Shown here in pieces: positions 25,701-33,256 of a DNA stretch of 36,880 nucleotides (the stretch's first letter is position 1; every line of letters starts with the position of its first letter). Below the pieces are notes generated by a model. That model did no database searches. It was not told the DNA's origin and saw only the letters and a list, made by a program, of their open reading frames with translations. This DNA comes from Calothrix anomala FACHB-343. Its GTDB lineage: Bacteria; Cyanobacteriota; Cyanobacteriia; Cyanobacteriales; Nostocaceae. Where the stretch lies: NCBI RefSeq assembly GCF_014696435.1, contig NZ_JACJQG010000086.1:1-36880 (forward strand), in the 5' to 3' direction. The translations under genes were made by a program, and so were the position numbers.

Positions 25701-26130
25701 TCGCCTTCGCTGTATTCCCCTGTCCAGCATTTGCCCTTCCAAGATTAAGTAGTGCCCTTGCTTCGAGATCGGGGTTTTTAATTTCTCGTGCTATCGATAG
25801 CGCCTGTTGCTGGTGGGCGATCGCTTGAGGATAATCTTTTAGAGATAAATAGGCGTTACCAATACTTCTGTGAGTATGTCCCTCTGCTAAACGTTCCTTA
25901 ACCTGCTGGTAAATTGGCAGTGCTTTTTGAAAAGATTCCAAAGCAGCTTTTGGTTGATTGTCTTTCATTTGCTGCTCACCCAGTTTGAACAGCCGATCAG
26001 CCTCAGCTTTGCTGGAATTATGCATCGCTTGGCTTACGTATAACGAAACTGGCTTGGCTGAAGGTAAAGCAATCGCAGATGCACCCAAGAGGGTAACTAG
26101 CACACCGAGGAAAACTTTTTTAACACCCAT
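22720..26130 (-). CDS. TPR-CHAT caspase-like protein B (A-head, C-body chimera)
   Basis: A 1136-residue protein. An N-terminal apolar segment (about 5-23) is followed by TPR repeats to about residue 610. Residues 1-167 closely follow the N-terminus of TPR-CHAT A (shared AKPVSLYVSQ and MHNSS/RKAEADRLF). From residue 170 the sequence switches to that of TPR-CHAT C, beginning exactly at LAQNN, which in C follows the signal peptide. Nine TPR units are encoded by regular 120-base repeats. The SH3-like insert is at about 778-835. The CHAT catalytic pair is H996 (HFATHG) and C1051 (SACDTG). It appears to be transcribed on its own from the region above 26131. Both catalytic residues are intact, so an active, exported or anchored protease is expected. 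Confidence 0.9.
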   Translation of the reverse strand: MGVKKVFLGVLVTLLGASAIALPSAKPVSLYVSQAMHNSSKAEADRLFKLGEQQMKDNQPKAALESFQKALPIYQQVKERLAEGHTHRSIGNAYLSLKDYPQAIAHQQQALSIAREIKNPDLEARALLNLGRANAGQGNTAKAIDYYQQSLAIARANQNRELELKALSNLAQNNPRKVEADRLLQQGFEQSQISQFEAALQSWQQALIIYREIKDPLWEGVVLSNLSDVYRNLAKYSEAVEYGQKALKIAQEMKDTQLESDALGYLGLAYHDLGNYPKAIEYHQQVLKIAQEMKDPEQEVAALVSLGLAYLDKGDFGKAIDYQQQSLKIAREIKNRRQESAALCNLGIAYLSMGDYRKTIEYQQQSLNIAREIEDRKGEGQSLGYIGAAYMRLGNYPKAIEYQQQSLEIAREIKNRKEEGTSLGNLGLVYLDVGDYPEAIKYQQQSLEIAQKIKNPKGESAALSNLGLAYMRLGDDSKAMENFQQVLKITQEIEDRLGEGTALINIGSTYGNLGDDSKAMENFQQALKIAQEIKDRQGEGLALGSIGLTYYDKGDYPKAIEYQQQSLKIAREIKNLEGEGYALKNLGLVYYKQGNLPLAESTLFESMKVQESLRGGLQDKNKITISDTQGGVYQILQQVLIAQNKTDAALEVSERGRARAFADLISSRLLINNKNKNQLPKPLTISEVKQIANIQNYTLVEYSIISDEFKIQGKPEPKESYLYIWVIKPTGEIAFKQVDLKPLWQKQNTSLQDLVNHNLKDLGVAIDSLRSANNQQNFAIGDLVRLNTEDRSSDPPWKVVAVNPQNGTVKIWNPTWKKTETPIERTFAQVTKVSYSHTAYTKLQELHKILIDPIADLLPKDPNARVIFIPQGSLFFVPFPALQDAKRNYLIQKHTIQTAPSIQVLDLTHQQLSHQQRQKFSPEPTDALIVGNPTMPKVSLKPGEPATRLNSLPNAEKEVKEIAQIFKTNPIIGDHATKSAILPLLPKARIIHFATHGLLDDFTAGSIPGAIALAPEVFNNKGKTEETNGLLTASEIFDLKLNAELVVLSACDTGRGKLSGDGVIGLSRSLISAGVPSVIVSLWSIPDAPTASLMTEFYQNLHQGKAFALRQAMLKTMEQHPHPQNWAAFTLIGESN
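24421..25500 (-). repeat. Nine 120-base tandem TPR-coding repeats in TPR-CHAT B
   Basis: The phrase GGCRATTTTCAA recurs every 120 bases at 24421, 24541, 24661 and so on to 25381, without a phase slip. Each unit encodes one 40-residue TPR-like repeat of the form AIEYQQQSLKIAREIK. DNA-level similarity between adjacent units is high, which suggests recent amplification or gene conversion. Confidence 0.85.
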
Positions 26131-26422
26131 ATCTTAACACCCAGACAAGTGACTATTTAGACTTAATAACTGGTGTCTATCACCCTATTTTTGTATAGTA
26201 AATCACTGATATTTGTATATACTTTTTGTTTATACAAAATTAAGCTATGGACTTCAGTCAATCTGAAGTATGAAGGGATGATTGTTGCGTTGGCGATGCC
26301 TGCGGCGGACTACGCCAACGCATCTCAAATAACAGGATGGTAAGTGCGATCGCTTTAAAGTGGACAAGAAACATTAAACGCTCAATACAAAAAAACTAGT
26401 TTCTTACCACTCATTGCAACTA
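26131..26422. other. Intergenic region upstream of TPR-CHAT B with three inverted repeats
   Basis: No gene is seen. There are three stem-loops. TTTGTATA/TATACAAA spans 26212-26238 (11-base loop). ACTTCAG/CTGAAGT spans 26251-26269 (5-base loop). TGCGTTGGCG/CGCCAACGCA spans 26286-26322 (17-base loop); it contains GCGATGCCTGC and belongs to the dispersed repeat class also found at 12989. The first two could be regulatory sites for TPR-CHAT B. The second might instead end transcription of the small secreted-protein gene. Confidence 0.5.
26286..26322. repeat. Dispersed palindromic repeat (TGCGTTGGCG stem)
   Basis: A perfect 10-base stem encloses a 17-base loop with the phrase ATGCCTGCGGCGG. It is much more GC-rich than its surroundings. 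A related core appears at 12989-13020 inside a gene. It fits the mobile palindromic repeats of filamentous cyanobacteria. Confidence 0.65.
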
Positions 26423-26767
26423 TCAACTTGAACAACCAGACATTTGGCGAAGATCATTTATTTTTTCTACCGCACTCTGGTATAAAGGGTTTTGAGGAAA
26501 GATAGCACCTCTAATAATACCATCCTGTAAATATGCATCCAATACTATTGTCATAGTACAATTGGTTGATTTAATTGTCTGCTCATAACCCGGTAAACCT
26601 GAATTTTTTGCTCCTTCTGTTGTATTAATATATAAATCAAGTTGTTGATTAACACCAAAAAGGTATGCATTTACATTCACATTTTGTGCTTTAGCTTTAC
26701 CAACATTAATCATGGGTAATACAATTAATGTAGCAGCCAAACCAGCGTTCACTAGTTTACGAATCAT
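26423..26767 (-). CDS. Small secreted protein of unknown function
   Basis: About 114 residues. The start is set at the second possible ATG: GGAG lies six bases before ATG at 26767, while the upstream ATG overlaps that GGAG. A Sec signal peptide (MIRKLVNAG, then an apolar core, ending at about GKAKAQ) is clear. The mature part of about 85 residues has two Cys (in STNCTM and MSGCSS) that could form a disulfide, and no recognised domain. A 33-base motif shared with the upstream region of the next secreted-protein gene lies 65 bases before the start, suggesting joint control. Function unknown. Confidence 0.75.
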   Translation of the reverse strand: MIRKLVNAGLAATLIVLPMINVGKAKAQNVNVNAYLFGVNQQLDLYINTTEGAKNSGLPGYEQTIKSTNCTMTIVLDAYLQDGIIRGAIFPQNPLYQSAVEKINDLRQMSGCSS

Positions 26768-26834
26768 GAGTATCTCCATAGATGATAGTAGTATTGCAAC
26801 AGCACACTTTGTAGAGTGATTGCTTTGCTAGTGG

Positions 26835-26867
26835 TATATCTGGATGAGACTTAGAAAAATATGCAGC
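26835..26867 (-). promoter_or_regulatory. Shared 33-base upstream motif, copy 1
   Basis: On the minus strand the motif starts GCTGCATATTT and ends TCATCCAGATATA. It matches the copy at 27638-27670 at 27 of 33 positions. Each copy lies ahead of a small secreted-protein gene on the same strand. It may be a promoter or operator, or a small repeat. Confidence 0.5.
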
Positions 26868-27044
26868 GATTAATAGAGAAAAATAGACGAATGCTCAAAA
26901 TGACCGTTTGCTGCAAAATAGTCGAGGTAAGAGTAAAGCGATAGCATCTCAAGTATGGTGAATTATGAAGTGGGTTAGCCGGAGGCTTTGGCGGAGCTAT
27001 CGCTCTTGGATAATAGGTTAGCGAAGCTTACTAAATCACCTATT

Positions 27045-27458
27045 TTAATTCGCTCTTACATACCGACGGATATTTGCTTCTTTTCCATTCCCTGTATTGA
27101 TTAATTTGTAGAACCAAAGGGAAGAACCAGACCCCTCGTATGTGAGTGTAACCACTGAACCAACCTTTGCTTCAATCAAATTGTCGTACCACACAAAGTA
27201 TTGATTGCCACTTCTAGATTGAATCAAGACCTTGTATCCGCCATTTGAGTAATCCCAACCAAATCCTTGAATGAGAGTAACGGGTATTGATTCAACAGCA
27301 GCATGTGCAACTTCAGCATTTAATAATGCAGAAGATGTCATTAATAGAGCAATAGGAAGCGTAGCTTGCCAAGTACATGTTGTTAGAAGTATTGCCAACA
27401 AATTGCTAGCTTTTTTAGAAATACTGGACATTGATTTGTTAATATGTAATTTCATCAT
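27045..27458 (-). CDS. Small secreted protein, putative beta-barrel-like domain
   Basis: About 137 residues from the chosen start; the frame is open to a TTG-ATG at 27530-27525. No start has a clear Shine-Dalgarno, so the N-terminus is uncertain. A long signal peptide is evident, with a basic region, an apolar stretch (NLLAILLTTCTW, then LPIALLMTSS) and a cleavage site after AEVAHA. The mature 80 residues are rich in Gly, Tyr, Ser and Trp (GFGWDYSNGGYKVLIQSRSG, VGSVVTLTYEGSGSSLWFY), suggesting small SH3-like or OB-like beta strands. The family is not recognised. Its upstream region shares a 33-base motif with the neighbouring secreted-protein gene. Confidence 0.7.
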   Translation of the reverse strand: MMKLHINKSMSSISKKASNLLAILLTTCTWQATLPIALLMTSSALLNAEVAHAAVESIPVTLIQGFGWDYSNGGYKVLIQSRSGNQYFVWYDNLIEAKVGSVVTLTYEGSGSSLWFYKLINTGNGKEANIRRYVRAN

Positions 27459-27637
27459 TTTTACTGGATTTTGAGAAGTTTTAAAGTTGAAATATTGGCT
27501 TAACAGTTCTAACTTAATTGGGAGCATCAAGATTAATTAAATTGTTTTGTAGTGCGGTCATCTGCATCGAGAGCGAGCTAATAAATAACTACCAATTTAA
27601 AACCAGATGTCCCAAGTTGTTTATTCCCTGTTACTGC

Positions 27638-27670
27638 TATATCTGGATGAAGTTTAACCAAATATGCAGC
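27638..27670 (-). promoter_or_regulatory. Shared 33-base upstream motif, copy 2
   Basis: This is the second copy of the motif at 26835-26867, with six mismatches clustered in two triplets. It lies just after the stop codon of the coiled-coil gene at 27691 and ahead of the secreted-protein gene starting near 27458. The same distance class and orientation in both copies favour a regulatory role. Confidence 0.5.
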
Positions 27671-27690
27671 TTGCAGAAATAAACAATTAA

Positions 27691-28248
27691 CTAAACTCCT
27701 TCATCAACAATCTGCCTGAATTTTTTGACCAGCTTATCTTTCATATCTACAAAATTGTGGATTTCTTTGTCTAAGTCTTGCTCTAATGCTCGCTGAAGAG
27801 TACCATTGATAATGGTTGCCAATCTTTGAGTTTTCTTTTCAACCGAAGCAATAAAGCGATCGAAAATATTGTTTAATTCTTCTTGTAATTCCTGTTCTTT
27901 TCGCATCAAAAAAGCAGCCGTTTCTGCTCGACTATCAGCTTTACCTCGAATCAAATACTGATTGCAGGTTTCTCGCAATGCTTGGGAATGAGTTTCTCGC
28001 ACCATTACTAAAGCTTTTTTACGAAACTCAAATTCAGTTTTAACGATTTCGAGTTCACCCATTTTCGCCGCACGTTGTACAGGATCGGGGAAAAGTTTGG
28101 CAAGAAATGTGTCGCGCTTTGCTGTGTTGCTAGCAATAACGATGTCAGCGTACTCTCCAACGGCTTCAACACTAGAAGATTTAGCCATTTGTGAACTTGT
28201 GGGAATTTTTTTCAGCGAACTGTTCGTTGTATCAATGTAATCAGACAT
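27691..28248 (-). CDS. Helical cytoplasmic protein next to DUF4407 gene
   Basis: A 185-residue protein without signal peptide or membrane segment. After a Ser/Thr-rich N-terminus (1-30) it is almost all charged helix (about 45-180; KAALVMVRETHSQ-like and QRALEQDLDKEIHNFVDMKD), consistent with coiled coil. No recognised domain. TGGAG precedes the ATG. It lies 121 bases after the DUF4407 membrane protein gene on the same strand. That protein has cytoplasmic coiled coils, so the two could form a complex; this is inference only. Confidence 0.75.
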   Translation of the reverse strand: MSDYIDTTNSSLKKIPTSSQMAKSSSVEAVGEYADIVIASNTAKRDTFLAKLFPDPVQRAAKMGELEIVKTEFEFRKKALVMVRETHSQALRETCNQYLIRGKADSRAETAAFLMRKEQELQEELNNIFDRFIASVEKKTQRLATIINGTLQRALEQDLDKEIHNFVDMKDKLVKKFRQIVDEGV

Positions 28249-28369
28249 GATTAAACTCCAGTATATATTTTTAAGAGAATAGTTTTCGGAGAATATTTTG
28301 CTTGGTTTAATGAGTTGATATCCGATTGATTAGTATCTAGGTGGAGGCCTTGCACTACTAACGCATAAT

Positions 28370-29650
28370 TTAAATACTTTCATTGTCTTGGCTAAAGTTA
28401 TGTAACTGCTCCAAGTCTTCTTTAAACAATCTTTCTACTCTTGCTTCAGTGACAGCATCAGCAATTTTATTTTTCAATTTTTGGTCGAGTATATGTTCTT
28501 TGATATGATTTAGCTCTTCCTCTATCTCCATCCCTGTCATTTTAATTTGGCTGAATTGCTGGGTCATTTCTTGCTCAATATTCGTTGCAATCAATTGCAC
28601 TATTTTTTGGCGAATATCAGCCAAATCTTTGCTCATAATTGCTTCATCTAAGATAGCTGTAAATTGATGCGTGAGAAATTCCTCAATTTTTTGTCCCACC
28701 TTTACTCGAACAGATTCGCGGATGAGACTTTGATGTTGAATTTGTTCGTCAATAGCTTTTTTATTATCTGATAATTTTTGTGTGAAGTAGTAAATTTTTT
28801 TGTCATCTTGTGCTTCAATCGCTGCATCGTAGACGCTGTATTCCGACATTAATTTGACTATGAGAGGTGCAATTTCTAAAGTTGCGAATAATAAGACAAA
28901 GAATAAATTCATTGCACCTATTACTTTGTCATTTTGAGCTAATTTTTCTAGGACTTCTAATTGCTGTGTTAGTCCAACATTTTGAACTGTATAATTGTCA
29001 AAAGTATTCTTCTTTTGCTGTAAATCTTTTTCGTTTTTCCTAATTCTTACTAGGATATCATCGATTTCTAATTGAGTACGTGGTGCTAATTTATTTTTAG
29101 AATCAAACACAGAAGTCAATTGTTCTGTCAGAATTTTTTGTTTATTACTTAATTCAGTTTTGCGAGTCTGAATTTCGCTCTGTAATTGTTGAATCTCTTT
29201 TTGTAACTCAGCTTTTCCCTCTGCTGCGATTTCTTTTTTGATGCTAGACTCAAAGATTTTTAGCTCTAGTGGTTTAGTAATTCCCACTGCTAAAATACCA
29301 GCAAGTGCTAACCGGGGTAATACTACTTGAATTTGTCTGAAGAAACCATTTTTTTGTTTCTTCTTTGCACTTAAGACAAAGAATCTGTCCAAGTTAAAGA
29401 TGATTAAACCCCAATAAATTCCTAATGTTACTGCGGTTGGAGGTGCAAGAAATGTTGAAAACGCAAATGCACCCGATAATGTCGCAGTGGAAGCGGTGAG
29501 TAACAAAATTCGACCGATCGCAGCTTGCTTTTTGATATCGCTTTGGCTACCCAGTTGGGATAATGTTTCAATATCAGCACCAGCACAATCACAAAAGAAC
29601 TTGTCGATGTTGCTAATCGGTTGTTTTTGCTGTTGCTCTGGCTTTTTCAT
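28370..29650 (-). CDS. DUF4407 membrane protein
   Basis: A 426-residue protein. It opens with FFCDCAGADIETLSQ, then two close membrane segments (about 45-67 and 71-93) with a charged FNLDRFFV end, and a third (about 109-129). A long coiled coil (about 135-235) follows, then a fourth membrane segment (about 244-270) and a helical C-terminal region. This is the DUF4407 arrangement, a family of unknown function common in Bacteroidetes and cyanobacteria. AGAGGTG precedes the ATG. A 217-base spacer separates it from the DUF1822 gene upstream. It has no enzymatic motif; structural or tethering roles are possible. Confidence 0.88.
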   Translation of the reverse strand: MKKPEQQQKQPISNIDKFFCDCAGADIETLSQLGSQSDIKKQAAIGRILLLTASTATLSGAFAFSTFLAPPTAVTLGIYWGLIIFNLDRFFVLSAKKKQKNGFFRQIQVVLPRLALAGILAVGITKPLELKIFESSIKKEIAAEGKAELQKEIQQLQSEIQTRKTELSNKQKILTEQLTSVFDSKNKLAPRTQLEIDDILVRIRKNEKDLQQKKNTFDNYTVQNVGLTQQLEVLEKLAQNDKVIGAMNLFFVLLFATLEIAPLIVKLMSEYSVYDAAIEAQDDKKIYYFTQKLSDNKKAIDEQIQHQSLIRESVRVKVGQKIEEFLTHQFTAILDEAIMSKDLADIRQKIVQLIATNIEQEMTQQFSQIKMTGMEIEEELNHIKEHILDQKLKNKIADAVTEARVERLFKEDLEQLHNFSQDNESI

Positions 29651-29867
29651 TGCACACCTCTGTATCTTCCGATATCTTTTTATCTGGAGCGAGTTAGCGG
29701 ATAATGCAAAGAGTCAAGCGATCGCGCAACATTTGTTTACAATTGCAAAATCAAAGAAAACTACTTTAGACTAATAGGACAAACTATCGGCTCGGCTACG
29801 ATATTGAACCGAAGACAATTTTGAGCATAAACTTGGCATAAAGTATTATGCGATCGCGTCTGCGAAT

Positions 29868-31274
29868 CTAAATGATAAAATCTTTGCCGATACAGCTATC
29901 TCCCAAAGTTATTTTGACACTAAATCTTTCTCCTTGTTGACCGCTAAATTTTTTCTGAATGACTCTATCTGCTTCTCTAGAAATAACTTCGCTAAAAGTC
30001 TTACCAGTTTCATCTAATACCGTCATGCGACAACCGGAAGGCAAATATTTTTCTTTTTCTATCGCATTCACTTGTACTAAAATTGCAGCTTTACCATCAC
30101 TTTTCTCTAAAACTCCCACAATCAAAGCCAAGGGATAACCTGCTAATTGCATTCCCAAATCTATCCCCCGTTTGACTCCTACTGTAGAATTTTTCGGGTC
30201 AATTATCCATAAACTTTCAGCCGCAGTCCAACGAGTTTCTTCTTTTTTGGTTGTTTGGATAAGATAAATTAGAGTATCAATAATTTCTTGATCTTGATAA
30301 CCAATTTTTCCTAATCTTTCGGCAGCAATTTGCTTTTCTCCTTCATCTGCGGTATTTTTTATTTTTTCAATTAGCTCTTTTATCTGCTTTAAGGTGTTCG
30401 CATCAGGTTGTTTATTCGAGCTTTTGTTTCTCATTCTAAAGGCTAAGTTGACTTTTGATGCTGCAAATAATTCCTCTAATGTTTGCCAACCTGCATCAAA
30501 AATATTTTCTATATTTTTTTGCCAACTTGACAGTGGGATGAGTGTAATTAGTCTATTTTTATATAATTTCTGTCTCCACGCATCATTTTCTAGTAATGCT
30601 CCCCACTTAAAAAAATTTATATCCAAATGAGGTAAATAAGCAGAAGGCTTACTCAATTGCCGGATAAAATATTCTGCCTCATTTGTGGATATTATTGGCA
30701 AAGTTTGAATCACCTCTCTTTGTTGGGGGCATAATTCTAGTGATACAATGAATGTATTAATATCTGAAATCAAATCATCTGATAATAAAGAGTACGTACG
30801 TTCTATTGCGTCATATTCTCCTTGATTTTTCAACTCGATATGTGTTGTAAAACCCCAAATTGAAAGACTCAGTTCATCGGGGATAATTTGCACTGCTAAA
30901 TAATAGTCAGCAACAAATTTAGGGATATCCACCCATTCTTGAGGAACAGAGAATTCTTGATTATCAATTGCTTCGCTAGGAATTATAACAATGCGCTTAT
31001 CTCCGATTGAAAATGATGTACCATTGACAAATTCCCAAATATCTGGAGAACTTAAAATTATTGGTTGAGATAAATCTAATTCATTTTTTAACCATGTACT
31101 CACAATATTTTGACTGAGAAGGTTGAGAAATGCATTCCAACAGGCTGCATCATTAGAGTATTGGTGGGAATTATTTACTTGCAACCATGCTTTTTCTCTG
31201 TCATTTTCGGAAAATGAAAAATTCAAAGCTTGAGAATTACGATTAATAAATTTCACTATACTTTGCTCAAACAT
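29868..31274 (-). CDS. DUF1822 family protein with HEAT-like repeats
   Basis: A 468-residue soluble protein. The N-terminal 280 residues match DUF1822 by pattern (WEFVNGTSFSIGDKRIVIIP, VPQEWVDIPKFVADYYLAVQ, then SIWGF). Two HEAT-like helical repeats follow at about 300-355 (AAERLGKIG, then AAESLWIIDP). The C-terminal 110 residues are predicted beta (GVLEKSDGKAAILVQVN, YLPSGCRMTVLDETG). DUF1822 genes in cyanobacteria typically sit next to a sigma-like factor and CHAT genes; function unknown. AAGGAGAGG is a strong ribosome-binding site, 18 bases after the sigma gene ends, so the pair is co-translated. A control protein for the sigma factor is a reasonable guess. Confidence 0.85.
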   Translation of the reverse strand: MFEQSIVKFINRNSQALNFSFSENDREKAWLQVNNSHQYSNDAACWNAFLNLLSQNIVSTWLKNELDLSQPIILSSPDIWEFVNGTSFSIGDKRIVIIPSEAIDNQEFSVPQEWVDIPKFVADYYLAVQIIPDELSLSIWGFTTHIELKNQGEYDAIERTYSLLSDDLISDINTFIVSLELCPQQREVIQTLPIISTNEAEYFIRQLSKPSAYLPHLDINFFKWGALLENDAWRQKLYKNRLITLIPLSSWQKNIENIFDAGWQTLEELFAASKVNLAFRMRNKSSNKQPDANTLKQIKELIEKIKNTADEGEKQIAAERLGKIGYQDQEIIDTLIYLIQTTKKEETRWTAAESLWIIDPKNSTVGVKRGIDLGMQLAGYPLALIVGVLEKSDGKAAILVQVNAIEKEKYLPSGCRMTVLDETGKTFSEVISREADRVIQKKFSGQQGERFSVKITLGDSCIGKDFII

Positions 31275-31292
31275 GATTTTCCTCTCCTTGAA

Positions 31293-32891
31293 TTAGTTCT
31301 CAAATTGGGTATAAATTGTTTTCTGTAGCCATCGATCAACAAAAGTAGAGATTTGTCGCTCGGCTGATGCGATCGCATTAAGCTTTATGGGTAAACCTTC
31401 TGGCGAAAAGGGTAAATCTTTTTGAACTTCTTCCGATAATTTTAGGTATAACTGTTGTTTTACGCCATTAATTATTTCTTGTAAAGTTGATTCCGGAGTA
31501 TTCAAACTTTGAGCAACTTGACTTAATGGTAAATTTTGCATGTAATAAAGATTGAAGATTTCTAGAGTATTAGCGCTAAAATTGTGAGAAATTGACCGAT
31601 AAAAATTGCCAGTTAATAATTCAGAGAAATTAGACTGAAAATACCGCGATAAATAGCTATCAAGCGAGTTTGATATATCTCTAATCTGCTGAGGATTTAG
31701 AGTCAATTTATATCTTTCTTGACTCCAGGATGTAACTGCTTTTAAAAGAGTATTTTTTACCCTAGATACAGTAGTTTGAGCAACTTCAAATGCATTTGCA
31801 ATCTCTCCTTGCGTTATATCTAAACCGAACTCAAGCTGTAGCATTTTCTTCTTAGCTTGAGGAAGTTGCTCGTAAGCATTAAATATAATCGTTTGAATTT
31901 CGTTCCACTCTTGATTTACTAATTCGTCTGGCTCATCTTCCCTATCTTCATAATAATTACTCAAATCCTGAGATTCTATAGTATCAATTAAAGTTGCTTG
32001 ACGATCATCAAAAGCTGTTCCTAAAAGTCGATCGAGAGAATCAATAGTGGGTGAAGTATTATTGCGTAAAGCTTTTACACAAATTAACAGTAATTCTTCT
32101 AGTTCTTCCCGATTAATGGTAGTTTGTTGTAAAGCTGTCACACAAGCTCGCAGCCATCTATTACTTTTGCCATTACTAATTAACTCTTGTGGTTTGGCTA
32201 GTAATTGATTGTATCGGTTGGCGATCGCTTCTAACTGCTCTCGATTTGGCCATGCTAATTTTTGACTTCCAGCTTCTTTTCTAGGTTTATAAATTTCATT
32301 AAAACAACGCCAAGCAAAAAGATGTTGGGATAACTTATAATTACCTTCTGTGTTTTGAATACCAAAATTGCTTAAAGCGTCTTTAATAAACTCATATGAA
32401 ACATTACGCAATAATCCAGCATCAGAATATTTTCTTTTTGTTTGACCTATATGAATGAAATCATAAAGAACTGTTCCTAGTCGGTATTGAGCAAATTTAG
32501 TAATGGAACCACGTGTTGCATCATATTTATTAAACAACCTGGCGAATTTTTCTTGGTTGAGCAGGTTAATTCTGGCAACTTGCATCAAATCCTGTGCAGA
32601 ATAATTGATTTGCGAATCAATTTTAGCTAGTTTTTCAGATAACCAATAAGTAGTTTCTTCTAAATAGGAAGCAATGTGTTTATGTGCAAATATATTTGGA
32701 TTTGCATGTCTGCTTTTTTCTAGCCAATACTCTACCCAAAATTCCTCATTATCTTTCTGTTTTAAACTATAGTGTTCCTGAAAATGATGAAATAATTTGC
32801 GATCGCGCAACCAGGTTATGCGAGAATTGTGACTATCAACATATAGAAAAGTTGTTAATTTATCTATTAATTTTATTCTTTTTGCTAACAT
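31293..32891 (-). CDS. Sigma-70-like factor, long form
   Basis: A 532-residue protein, far longer than usual ECF factors. Residues about 100-165 resemble sigma region 2 (FNKYDATRGSITKFAQYRLGT). A helical linker follows. Region 4 lies at about 335-390, with the helix-turn-helix GEIANAFEVAQTTVSRVKNT. A second helix-turn-helix-like segment is at about 435-480 (LPLSQVAQSLNTPESTLQE). The protein should direct RNA polymerase to a special promoter set; which genes is unknown, but the neighbouring CHAT genes are natural candidates. The start is well supported by AGGAAGGTAGG. It heads a two-gene operon with DUF1822. Confidence 0.85.
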   Translation of the reverse strand: MLAKRIKLIDKLTTFLYVDSHNSRITWLRDRKLFHHFQEHYSLKQKDNEEFWVEYWLEKSRHANPNIFAHKHIASYLEETTYWLSEKLAKIDSQINYSAQDLMQVARINLLNQEKFARLFNKYDATRGSITKFAQYRLGTVLYDFIHIGQTKRKYSDAGLLRNVSYEFIKDALSNFGIQNTEGNYKLSQHLFAWRCFNEIYKPRKEAGSQKLAWPNREQLEAIANRYNQLLAKPQELISNGKSNRWLRACVTALQQTTINREELEELLLICVKALRNNTSPTIDSLDRLLGTAFDDRQATLIDTIESQDLSNYYEDREDEPDELVNQEWNEIQTIIFNAYEQLPQAKKKMLQLEFGLDITQGEIANAFEVAQTTVSRVKNTLLKAVTSWSQERYKLTLNPQQIRDISNSLDSYLSRYFQSNFSELLTGNFYRSISHNFSANTLEIFNLYYMQNLPLSQVAQSLNTPESTLQEIINGVKQQLYLKLSEEVQKDLPFSPEGLPIKLNAIASAERQISTFVDRWLQKTIYTQFEN

Positions 32892-33076
32892 TACCTACCT
32901 TCCTATCGCTAGTATGAGTTGTACTTTATTGAGATGAATTCCAAAAATCTTCAACATCCTTATATTGAAATCTGATGATTATTTGACTTTTCACATTAAA
33001 TTATCAAACCGCGAAATAACGTTATTTTTTCCACAGGTTAATTCTCAATAGCTCTAAGTTAACGAAAATAGCTAAC
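32892..33076. other. Probable promoter region of the sigma-DUF1822 operon
   Basis: No gene is seen. A small inverted repeat, CCTAA/TTAGG around AAA, lies at 33076-33088 at the end of the small gene upstream, and an outer TTCTCAA/TTGAGAA pair lies around it. The rest is AT-rich. The ribosome-binding site of the sigma gene is at its right border when read on the minus strand. No promoter boxes can be named with confidence. Confidence 0.35.
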
Positions 33077-33214
33077 CTAAAAATTAGGGTTTGAGAAATC
33101 CGGGAAAATACCGATTTCCAGATACTGTGAAAAGTCAGGATGATAATGCATTGATTTTTGTTCTAGCGCTGCTGCCATAAATGACCCTTTTTTTGATTTA
33201 CTTTGATCTGACAT
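33077..33214 (-). CDS. Possible 45-residue small protein
   Basis: A short frame reads MSDQSKSKKG, then MAAALEQKSMHYHPDFSQYL and EIGIFPDF, ending at a TAG. It begins 42 bases after the TPR-CHAT C stop codon on the same strand, with AGAG near the start. The composition (basic head, then mixed aromatic and acidic tail) looks like a real small protein rather than random AT-rich DNA. It is too short for domain recognition. Conservation in relatives would decide. Confidence 0.45.
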   Translation of the reverse strand: MSDQSKSKKGSFMAAALEQKSMHYHPDFSQYLEIGIFPDFSNPNF

Positions 33215-33256
33215 AAGTAACTCTGGACAGGTTTTGAGATTTATGCAGGCTACGGT

